Source of the DNA: CAIYYO01 sp049299895
GTDB lineage: Archaea > Altiarchaeota > Altiarchaeia > IMC4 > QMZM01
Assembly: GCA_049299895.1 (NCBI GenBank)
Contig: JBAQYF010000021.1
Coordinates: forward strand, 1-64,000
DNA: 64,000 bases
Reading direction: 5' to 3'
The notes under the pieces: generated by a model
Database searches by the model: none
Told to the model about the DNA's origin: nothing
The model's input: the letters and a program-made list of their open reading frames with translations, nothing else
Shown here: positions 61,501 to 64,000 of the stretch, piece by piece
How the letters are laid out: every line of letters starts with the position of its first letter
Numbering within the stretch: the stretch's first letter is position 1
Program-made: the position numbers and the translations under genes

Positions 61501-62103
61501 TGTCTCACTGATGCAGACAGGATAAGCGAAGGCCTTGCGGCAAAAGGGATGGTCGAAGTGTTAGAGATGCTCGTTTTCGAGAAATTGCAGGAGCAGGGAA
61601 TAAGCAAAAAAGAAAAGACCTGCCTTAACGCCCTATTACAGGTGGCAAAGCACTTCGAGGAACTCAGACCCCTGATAGGCATAGAATCCAACAGAGAATA
61701 CGGACTACAGATGGCTGAGGTCCGGTCAGGCCTGGAAGCCGGAATAAGCCTCTCTCAAATATATGATAAGAAGCTTGCATCCGGCAGGATAACCGTCACG
61801 GGGATAACGACGAAGCAGCTGGTCGCATTGGAATCAATGAACGACCTGGAAGCACTCTATGGCAAGGCAAAGACCTCTCTTCTTGTGGGGCGCTACCCGG
61901 AGACAGAGATAGCAGCCATGCTTTCGACCCTGGCATACGCTAATGACCTCCGGATGCGGGCGAAGGCAGACGATGCGCTTGTAGAACTCTACACGATGAA
62001 CCGGAACGAACCGGATGCCCCGGGAAAAAAGAAGACCTACGCGCAGGACCTGAAGGGAACGGCCGAAGAAATGTTTGCTTTCAGGCCTGGAATGGATGGT
62101 TAA
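46546..62103 (+). CDS. Giant protein 3: mosaic with HAD-like, nucleotidyltransferase-like, winged-helix, pseudokinase and metalloprotease-like parts
   Basis: An uninterrupted 5185-codon gene, probably cytoplasmic: no signal peptide and no clear membrane helix. Two adjacent ATGs (46546 and 46549) both fit as start. By residue: HAD-like motif FFDIDDTLV (Asp 513), a module shared with giant 1 (about 1198-1325), a possible nucleotidyltransferase (GISGS and DDLDYTIV, 1400-1431), and a winged-helix domain (about 1997-2065). Next comes a HEAGIH motif at 2255. Paired repeats follow at about 2645-2885 and 3000-3380, and a triple repeat at about 3938-4271. Toward the end are the helical module shared with giant 2, a kinase-like domain lacking HGD and DFG (about 4629-4785), and the metalloprotease-like C-terminus (HEVVH at 4965). 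The kinase-then-protease order matches giant 2, which argues for common descent. Confidence 0.85.
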   Translation: MMPLTGGGRKEPECSKAYPSAQGAEHMQESYGILERIRPGIRNLVSGLLQKIQKIQEQDTHGPETNPGASPLDVLPGDSKKEPAIDALEKEFSSFRTDIKAAEDALNRPDHDAAAALHACGDAFLCLEKFWELRSSDQSLSGIRELGRCYSALYSFLDEKIPFAGSDLRGRCEQKIFKCNQALLHIDSKRMKHLGKSAEYSPKDVNEALDDIENARSKEIEKPQVAVLKKITDAYGIRRVKDLLLGQQAGSSDLARLADLLKNELNHLSRDLGSLEKESLGDANAQEWEKHSDAVSIVKLYSLQKLCRDLSCHPSSEYAKDCGGIADLCLKAIEDKRTCVLYDPIAQNVLRVVSSDVIRSDSYTGEQRARFRRIYALSAHQEASLIAENGTESCRNPGKSMEDLLVLYRIYRQMATDKASTQRQDSLWLPKIQKIRETILEYLNRNGVSAPHNLGEILREMHIGYMSQSLDSPAGAQKYRLGTLDLHAHPPEEIPGYSSPVSLIETAENIFFDIDDTLVSAYKAHDAGLKACLKILNDFLASQAIPLMSFEDFKKEALEAYMNEGSGHMELPIIEGIIRKAGPKPDRELAKEMLEVYEKDYWENLEVCPGETPEETPGCKIGSLEEIVLAQEKESQNAAGTKVTIHVPAAGQSVSDYIREQKKNNPFPGTVPINIYWSGRKTGEIIETITPLDDVLAGWIEKNKIPFHEKDGVIYVSSEDYARNDIPGAGMRIWDSAAEKHITEAAKKIESGLFVAPEQAKQIAEQLVRALSGSIIPRASWLDAADILVCRSNPEPEVPGLERSVKEAVYSLENIYNAKYAVDSESLLLSSETHTGSEWSDALSSYLYALLNLANLERDLYYSTGALTHGSQIYEYDAIGHYNQILRAISEEEHRAGSLSVDLQRLASAVSLGLESLEEAGFEPGDAAGREDANRTTTNSNSIHGAGGVRYSPELLAKAREDQLSGSLAVSAGMLEGIGWTILSPMHSKEYDDAVSLMRLVFEKNPENRIMAIHVLSELDSTIRGSRGSTYKKSSLLDSLESLGLDTAQAIKELQETEPTEMRRGHVLFLLRATLDVRYKKDAMAALYLLSRKTGTTLFNLVGECVSILESTDPPDCESIKKNAINAIYDARDIKTEREGMSSRQVIELSNKPVSEIITGLSAYPDTQLETLSEHGDDEIRAAAKKLTVVLEVANRLQHGACRVKGAQDWYAPGHPAQTLLNMGVVDVREEILESSLDLTLSDHEHAQKVLDGRVNGSSVHVKVVRPLVLVSKKSPGMAYVISGNSYVMASIIPENLVNRNMPEYLTKILKTDKKIKATIVEITGPLPPGKQLRAVIESELEAVSQTLPIVRLNGYTTKEAWNVETSMGRQNLLDIFGKAAIRSKKSIMESFGADIELMIGISGSPNYMYEDASRIDWDERYMDDLDYTIVRNSESVSLIDDVNIQLVVYEELAKAFNEAGLSYRGTRLENFPLGGGATRTLPFGKSNVTTVENLFIESTVNGLLYDPQFETFAGTEGALDLLREESKKNPMAAEKRLYMASTKISLSREEAENGNYRKAMMKIAQAAQIMGMMNLRGNIRDALAKEIISREAYMEFYGAYNEAKDANYITPADKVEKYANLENQLREYNACKTSIALKNVLSALDQFPKKESGEYGIICEKIISAVKRTNADQLDLLLSDDALRKKVLEDAALEYDLRRQYKEPSRGLFDRRTKERNPDYNYLKGEDGSKIGRARYTAENKEPSGITAKYLLNQKLEEETRNRFAPSKEASSKLDLAFQAENTGDRNAARLMVDRAVESFKVALGVYLSIKDSSSAGRVGYKLAENAYATARIYLQDARADAKPGVLYLDSADYCLRAFGGLEVTMSQMPDGLSDESAEKLSLLSDLLDTVIDITDIFGDACIDPNNSAHDYVNAHSGIFHAGFKDIGDSLQVLSHHLPEIETLKRSMNDALDALKAANNPMYSNQREPDPLFDPGGKLEYSKSAESMDDLSFPGLSLNQSKALRLAFQGKGYGEISRLIRVKQGGLERILKPLGKKGLIKEMKGGSIVVTPDGVKLLSDAKADYVQQPGEEDIKYNKLARIKELFHKEGISKKEFEKYTQKIKLHEIKKQALKKGQKFPVLKLNVRERKIENVARKAAKLSGYFILSHTGSDKLKEDAARLKKDLMSAKLVIPTETLEKLAESFSNAEEIYIDRFLEEKLRETGHFGASLTGYGYAENIGLAARRICTDGLRLSSSGNIEDEAIKELEALNVHEAGIHAVGEISHDDTELNIHELSRRLVSDMIPDSEPIIEEPLSDLGGRIVSMGDYNRLSGKGQAYLKGMMQEYLERFLYRYANAQTSNDASAGVISFLGGRCPAENKQLLEPFKKHPEMTGKIMLEWENGLIDMGMGGNEYTEIDPSQAKEILKTGLTPGKLKEYGLKVRDALAISQRKNRRWKDKLFVKKTGGTLEAHSEADVDKTEIFAQFLDGPEDIKITEVSSGNLNKAFDKISGDSRKAEQERVNFFIHEVKYDESDNEIISGEYRERIMLNFFYVKKFNAIAKALQEKDPEGKSLLSHLSDYISDEINAGKTLQDFLDDPVSADLIETIARKLTSRSRESAGRNKGPVDKLDVETRKGYVRDYFTVLFNDASELTKRKPLSVLIREIRLDQIDTEAWVNGLDQLRNSGYAAIVPNLNSRTRTLGGISPRRVLLDYVTDKENRGKTFEGAISHVISRNEGAFLDAVTLGVPGLGSRDAKRDYLKNALEALFKNIVETEDLYDAEGVEETLEDIGEKPAELTKEGIPATTDVGSVSLATWEESVKKFWRSERYAGIGSILNRRRGIGGPSGLAAVLGYAADHPGASLDDYRAFFLEHVGTDPSAERFLDDVFNSALQSAGLEAVPGEFVQETVLTEGDGESAKSSEEKVGKPAKTFDIPEPEETGPGAESVSEPLEPEHTQEEEQNAEKIAVRLHIEEVLSSPVKASFADIKEIVKNALEGEKLTFENAVNIIDYTGRSNQADALSAVELIGSLGPEDLALLEGVLYGSDGLPGMLAIDREMHPESASGDLTGSETAVSRMYPGGILFEKTAVQVAMAVYEAGPQPRLISMSPLLGGIVVQVSGLHLGMLSSEIHRKGGEASIRLNNGKTALLSFAIERSGDDILLKTEGKTFIVTGAEAGILADTCLSPEGVRAFNKRTIAGPAKKREKKKEPDLAAAQVPLLNSSIIRRLTPEEAEKVITGIADDFQFSGIIERLEWIRSSGKDLSPIYESLEHAFYGTAKTTGLLERQRNESPDDFLSPAEKALCRLFTAGMLFERTAIDLAENAVECSKKVPNIFYIDALHPIFKASIGINDDIIVKVREAYPLGRYHDFRFQVVQRMGLLKAPEFYIQIVNDRAVSLSYMGQGKKLSGNAAKKIFDLIGLLGAVKRDEKVIVLYRGTSEFGLNSVMHNRGRYRPGFPDFGLATEESIIRAILRSIQIGRIADVEESKGGHKRDIYEADLDSPSGGMIRIRTVVDSSTGMILASRPLGTVKDLDKESARPARETRPGPERIELSDYLDQFEDDSVKKIKELITGGTIPVIYRKNIAVRCNEIQERNKKQKTKLIKSPVEILCQALVSEYEENAKPKELNLLAEGIDLRAVRQGINLSVPDFRSFIQIAAGYYLKVKDQKEETTRLREKGLTAPGAEYPGSLVITKDGRKLLEGFFLGTEISSSDSTKNAKEKDAGQQDNGIEGQRREIRARINGIGGLTSGERGELFQMIYASPLEHPLRLSLAEKCVKYKADATPLEIFSRAVVGDEPAGKIRPGKNQSVYLSNILGSYYAKRTAGIEKDIDQKVRFHIGSTAFTGGSKEFAATSWAYTYTCLHEMLFYVAAGYGNIVQKDDLDKLLGTINLFRKLAGKEEIVPATGDMALTDEGIEMLKDYVMEPSQDSGEGLAGKKGVIIRGAGAGHELDCPLIAERLNESFGLLVKEAKIQSGGDPVNIAGLVSLDKAVSLIGPYHLALLRSVAEILDDPKGAGPLDVLVKELTGKIGRYYSGTYSLEAAIELLEFAMNDEHFPGRIYSAYSTLDIRLPAPYIADRMRYTMDQLRAEAERRSGGDPGKIAGCIGPKEAGRKITNNPLHVAIIQGVSGLERTGQELTVENIKEKLSESQKADISDETLGEFINYALSDEEYLENILAASSYIKSIPKASDLFLAHMRTVVDEAEKGSHMNAKAVRTRFGPIDYQTMDALMGLSALSAATPADLKNQLSSSSSDRVADGKAKEMLARMQGDADFRKTVSKAYDIVHSFDLTLIELAESDIFQTIGFTGKEASEEFSMFRKREKILSLEINTKERQLFNEMVRIGVLERVEIKPQNGKEEKSLIKRVSGKMGSGSLETVSLQRDLQNKNAVSAYRVNRGGLENIRKKISESKGKSKKRQIKNSWIEDEQCIVLIKIMLKSGISIDRDITAEDFDLMRQKATGFRETDFKNVKVTGYNSRIVLRLLKGASPKQLCFIRKLYCIDEGTLPLSKRQVIRKETAGYVSLEFLEFIGIIKIKSGKILSIDKERIEKFFPEILANKQSIYRDILLARGINHNSFDPLGKGSPLLIYLNIRQPQVYSFIPTSRINKNDFPAGYSTFGGLKAPALHEKVEISSLNDLPGADLMKVDEAFLVSESANKGTEAVARLGTLEVDGRPVAVRTYAQSSAYFHPGIEKILINDYKAAVLFDELGIGPKMHGVYRRTINESTVIAGNVTDIVPGDYPYSPAGKKNINLDTVKDLIKACGLIVSKGYAPGCQFEYFVAQDGHIRILPNQNSIRKEIHYSIDPLDDGAALNETIKLLEHAPRKVIMEAFNSIPRLLDSIRNNVESSDEPNPNLLDAIRSADTIETLSDNMQGPDHIKDTDHAPSVIYGIDAVKYRCAILADAALGLSDMPQRSILIEPGDGSCYDSPEEGVSRIYVNAIPMDKAAAALLKMRSRDLSFVDMEPAGMKSMLETCIYSHEVVHSRIRAHSNSLGDGVHQCLTDADRISEGLAAKGMVEVLEMLVFEKLQEQGISKKEKTCLNALLQVAKHFEELRPLIGIESNREYGLQMAEVRSGLEAGISLSQIYDKKLASGRITVTGITTKQLVALESMNDLEALYGKAKTSLLVGRYPETEIAAMLSTLAYANDLRMRAKADDALVELYTMNRNEPDAPGKKKTYAQDLKGTAEEMFAFRPGMDG
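48055..48370 (+). other. Truncated HAD-like domain in giant protein 3
   Basis: FFDIDDTLV (Asp 513 and Asp 515) is a good HAD motif I and is followed by a helical cap-like stretch to YEKDYWENLEVCPG. Motifs II-IV of a full HAD phosphatase were not found before the sequence changes character, so the domain looks incomplete and may not be catalytic. Confidence 0.5.
50140..50840 (+). other. Shared module and possible nucleotidyltransferase in giant protein 3
   Basis: Residues about 1198-1325 match the giant 1 module (GACRVKGAQDW, LLNMGVVDVRE, MAYVISGNSYVMA). It is followed by LMIGISGSPNY and, about 20 residues on, MDDLDYTIV. This resembles the GS and DxD elements of pol-beta-type nucleotidyltransferases. 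The spacing is longer than usual, so this second call is tentative. Confidence 0.45.
52535..52735 (+). other. Winged-helix domain in giant protein 3
   Basis: Residues about 1997-2065. SLNQSKALRLAFQGKGYGEI, then LERILKPLGKKGLIKEMKGG and IVVTPDGVKLLSDA follow the MarR-like pattern of a recognition helix followed by a wing ending in VTPxGxxLL. DNA binding inside a 5185-residue protein is not proven; it may be a protein-binding fold. Confidence 0.6.
53040..53560 (+). other. Internal HExxxH module of giant protein 3
   Basis: LNVHEAGIHAVGEISHDD has HEAGIH at residue 2255, the HExxxH spacing also seen twice in giant protein 1. The following helices contain several Glu residues (SDLGGRIVSMGDYNR, then MMQEYLERFLYRYA) that could complete a metal site. 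The relation to the C-terminal module is suggested, not shown. Confidence 0.45.
54480..56700 (+). repeat. Two pairs of internal repeats in giant protein 3
   Basis: Pair A: TEAWVNGLDQLRNSGYAAIV with TRTLGGISPRRVLLDYVTD (54505 on) against ATWEESVKKFWRSERYAGIG with RGIGGPSGLAAVLGYAAD (54930 on). Pair B: SRMYPGGILFEKTAVQVAM (55719 on) against CRLFTAGMLFERTAIDLAE (56404 on), each followed by a beta-rich stretch (PRLISMSPLLGGIVVQV, PNIFYIDALHPIFKASI). No known family. Confidence 0.6.
58360..59360 (+). repeat. Triple tandem repeat in giant protein 3
   Basis: Three units of about 95-115 residues. The first two share SGGDPVNIAGLVSLDKA / SGGDPGKIAGCIGPKEA, a helical middle, and EAAIELLEFAMNDEHF / ETLGEFINYALSDEEY. 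The third (from LFLAHMRTVVDEAEKG) is shorter and more diverged. All are predicted helical. Confidence 0.6.
59760..60180 (+). other. Helical module shared with giant protein 2
   Basis: Residues about 4405-4545: ITAEDFDLMRQKATGF, SLEFLEFIGIIKIKSGK and KERIEKFFPEIL match the module at 38780-39170. It precedes the kinase-like domain in both proteins. Confidence 0.6.
60430..60900 (+). other. Kinase-like domain without catalytic residues in giant protein 3
   Basis: Residues about 4629-4785. ANKGTEAVARLGTLE and PVAVRTYAQ resemble the glycine loop and lysine strand, but Arg replaces the lysine. Where giant 2 has HGD and DFG, this reads SKGYAPGCQFEYFV and HIRILPNQNS. It is a likely pseudokinase at the position held by the active kinase of giant 2. 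Confidence 0.5.
61170..62070 (+). other. C-terminal metalloprotease-like module of giant protein 3
   Basis: Residues about 4875-5175: EPGDGSCYDSPEEG, then YSHEVVHSRIRAHSNS with HEVVH at residue 4965, ADRISEGLAAKGM, and a helical end (MLSTLAYANDLRMRAKA). It corresponds piece by piece to the ends of giants 1 and 2. Confidence 0.75.
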
Positions 62104-62191
62104 TTACATTTCCTGTGGAAAAACGCCATTATTGAACTAATTTCTCTATATAAACATAATTATTATACAATATTTAAGTATTACTGACCTA

Positions 62192-62200
62192 TTTATAATA
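62192..62200 (+). promoter_or_regulatory. TATA-like box of giant gene 4
   Basis: TTTATAATA is centred about 40 bases before the ATG at 62236, the same distance as in front of giant genes 1-3. Confidence 0.4.
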
Positions 62201-62235
62201 CTGTTGATTTTTTAGTCCTTCAGAGAGCAGTTTAA

Positions 62236-64000
62236 ATGGATAAACCCCCCTGCGGCCTGGATAATGGAAAAAAGGGAGCGGCAAAAAGGCCTAAGGTAGC
62301 GGGAGCTATAGAAGACATCATACTCGGCTCAGCTAGCCGCACTGCTAGATTATTCCCCGGGATAAGCCTGAGAATCGCCGGCACAGAGTTCTTTAAGAAA
62401 CTATTCGCCAAGGAGCCGTTCGAAGATGGACATAGAAGCGGACCCGGCGCCTATGAGAACTCCGCATCGAAAAGAGATATAAATCACGACGAGAAATTTT
62501 TACTGACCCTCTCGCGTTTCCAGGACTGCTGCATGAGAGACCAGTCGATGAATAAACTCTTATCCGAAGAAGGCTGCGACCCAAAGAACTTAATTGATCC
62601 CTCCTCCTACAAGACCTACAGGGCGGAGCATGCGCTTGCTTCGAGGCTGATGGAGTGGCTGTCGACGGATGAGAATGGAATGGAACGCATGGGACTCGTA
62701 TACGATGTCGAGGCATTTTCTTCGTATGAAACGCTGGAGACCGGCAGGGCCAGTTGCTGGTCCCTTTCTTCCTTGTACAAAGAGCTTTGCGATGCTATCG
62801 GGATCCCCGCAGGATACCTGGTATCATTCAATCACGTCTCCAATCGCCTAACCCTCGATGGAAAAGAGTACTATGTGAACGTGACCAGTCAGCAGATGGT
62901 CCCCCTGGACGATGCCGAAAAGAGCGGTTATGCCAAACTCCATAAGGTGCCTGATGACTACGTGGAATACGCTGTTGACCTGCGCAGGTATCGAAGGGAC
63001 AGAGACCTGCAAAAGGGCTCAGAATGTCTGGCGGGCATACCAAAAGAATACCTGGAAGATCTGCCTGAGAACTTGTTGCTCCGTTATGCCGCGGCAAATT
63101 TTTATATACTCCAGGCGGAGAACGAGCCGGCCGGGAAAAAAGCGGCTGAATTATTCGTAAAAGGGATGAGACACTATCAAAGCATAGTTGAGTACTATGA
63201 AGATACCGGCACCGTAAAAGCAAAAAGGGACGCCGCCGCAGGCAGCCTGGAGAGATACACGGAAGCGCCTGACATATGGATCTGCGAGGGGGACAACGCA
63301 TGTAAACGAGGCTGGCTTGAGGAAGCAATAGAAAAATATGACAATGCGATAGCCGCATCCAGGGTTCTTGGGCTGACTGAAAAGGAAGAAAAAGCAAAAA
63401 AGAGAAAGGCAGAACTCCTCATAAACCATGCCCCAGCCGGACGAACGACTGCTGACACATCGAATGTCGCGGTACACTTGGATGACGCTCCATCATACCG
63501 GCAGACCTACATGAGAATAACTCCCGAAAAGCTGCTTGAGTCTGTGCGGGCAGGAGAAAAAGAGGTAGATTCAATTGTGTCGCTCGCAAAGAACAGAAGG
63601 GAGGAGATATTCACTGCAATAGATAAAATAAGAGGCGACAAGGAGTTCACAATATTCCTGGAAACGGATGAGGGAAAAGCCGTAGAAAAATCCTGGAGCC
63701 TTGAAATAGAGAACCGGATGGGACGGGCATGCATCGACGCATACCTAGCGGATGAAGTGCCGGACGAATCAAAGATCGAGCAGGCGGCCGCTTTCCTGTA
63801 TGCGGCAAAGAACATTGACTCTTCCGACACGGAAACCTTGAAAAATGAAGCGATACTCGAATTACTCCTGGGGATGCCTCAAAGCGTCGAGGAAAAAGCG
63901 TATTCAGCGAAACGGCTAAAAGCCGCGGCAAATGAGCTAATGGGCCTGAAGAGATACTCCGATGCCGGGAGCTATCTGAAAAAATATCTGGAACTGTATC
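62236..64000 (+). CDS. Giant protein 4 (partial, 3' end outside window): transglutaminase-like plus TPR
   Basis: The frame from ATG 62236 stays open to the window edge (588 codons, no stop), so this is the start of a further large gene. The N-terminus (MDKPPCGLDNGKKGAAK) has no signal peptide. A transglutaminase-like domain lies at about residues 165-245: RASCWSLSSLYKELCDAIG with the candidate Cys, FNHVSN with the His, and YYVNVTS where Asn stands in place of the catalytic Asp. The Cys-to-His spacing is identical to giant protein 2. Helical TPR-like pairs follow (KAAELFVKGMRHYQSIVEY, LEEAIEKYDNAIAAS). The missing Asp may mean weak or lost activity. It follows giant gene 3 after a 132-base AT-rich gap and looks like another paralogue of the giant family. 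Confidence 0.8.
   Translation, partial: MDKPPCGLDNGKKGAAKRPKVAGAIEDIILGSASRTARLFPGISLRIAGTEFFKKLFAKEPFEDGHRSGPGAYENSASKRDINHDEKFLLTLSRFQDCCMRDQSMNKLLSEEGCDPKNLIDPSSYKTYRAEHALASRLMEWLSTDENGMERMGLVYDVEAFSSYETLETGRASCWSLSSLYKELCDAIGIPAGYLVSFNHVSNRLTLDGKEYYVNVTSQQMVPLDDAEKSGYAKLHKVPDDYVEYAVDLRRYRRDRDLQKGSECLAGIPKEYLEDLPENLLLRYAAANFYILQAENEPAGKKAAELFVKGMRHYQSIVEYYEDTGTVKAKRDAAAGSLERYTEAPDIWICEGDNACKRGWLEEAIEKYDNAIAASRVLGLTEKEEKAKKRKAELLINHAPAGRTTADTSNVAVHLDDAPSYRQTYMRITPEKLLESVRAGEKEVDSIVSLAKNRREEIFTAIDKIRGDKEFTIFLETDEGKAVEKSWSLEIENRMGRACIDAYLADEVPDESKIEQAAAFLYAAKNIDSSDTETLKNEAILELLLGMPQSVEEKAYSAKRLKAAANELMGLKRYSDAGSYLKKYLELY

Noticed and set aside
16544..62103. Giant genes as polyketide or non-ribosomal peptide synthases
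   Set aside because: No ketosynthase, acyl carrier, adenylation or condensation motifs were found, and the domains present are kinase, helical-repeat and protease-like.
29861..62103. Giant genes 2 and 3 as secreted adhesins or RHS-type toxins
   Set aside because: No signal peptide, no repeated beta-strand adhesion domains and no RHS/YD repeats; the sequences are mostly helical and look cytoplasmic.
1..64000. CRISPR array, tRNA, rRNA or insertion sequence
   Set aside because: No short direct repeats with regular spacers, no tRNA-like or rRNA stretches and no transposase or terminal inverted repeats were noticed by eye.

Overview
The window looks like a piece of an archaeal chromosome. The evidence is a secretion ATPase and a TadC/FlaJ-like membrane protein of the archaeal type IV pilus kind, several short proteins with class III (pilin-type) signal peptides, an archaeal DUF447-type flavin protein, TATA-like boxes upstream of starts, and few Shine-Dalgarno sites. 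The lineage cannot be fixed from the window; a euryarchaeal or DPANN/Altiarchaeota-like genome would fit. I saw no rRNA, tRNA, CRISPR array or insertion sequence.

Layout. (1) 1-6371, plus strand: a tight run of pdxS (5' end cut by the window edge), a Ca2+-type P-ATPase, an NfeD/ClpP-like membrane protein with a very His-rich tail, pdxT, and a DUF447 flavin protein. The two PLP synthase subunits flank two membrane genes. (2) 6286-9639, minus strand: an internally duplicated membrane protein and a Cys-rich surface protein with a pilin-like N-terminus. (3) 9663-16146: a type IV pilus-like locus with four more pilin-like proteins, a frame-broken coding remnant, a two-domain TadC/FlaJ-like platform protein and its ATPase. 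(4) 16151-16390, minus strand: a small coiled-coil protein. (5) 16544-64000, plus strand: four consecutive giant genes of 4390, 5529, 5185 and at least 588 codons (the last runs off the end).

The giant genes are the striking part. They are uninterrupted over 13-17 kb each and are mosaics of modules shared with one another. Giants 1-3 end in a homologous HExxH (in giant 1, HExxxH) metalloprotease-like domain. Giants 1 and 3 also carry an internal HExxxH motif. Giant 2 has an apparently intact RIO/Bud32-type kinase, and giant 3 has a kinase-like domain without catalytic residues at the corresponding place. Giants 2 and 4 share a transglutaminase-like plus TPR module. Giant 2 also holds two GNAT-like repeats, a SAM methyltransferase-like domain, a GXGXG beta-helix and a block of ~30-residue helical repeats. 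Giant 3 adds a truncated HAD-like motif, a possible nucleotidyltransferase and a winged-helix domain. Only giant 1 has N-terminal hydrophobic segments; giants 2-4 look cytoplasmic.

Each giant gene has its own TATA-like box centred 38-42 nt before its start, so they are probably transcribed separately but under similar signals. My inference is a family of multi-enzyme scaffold proteins, possibly anchored by giant 1. Function and substrate are unknown.
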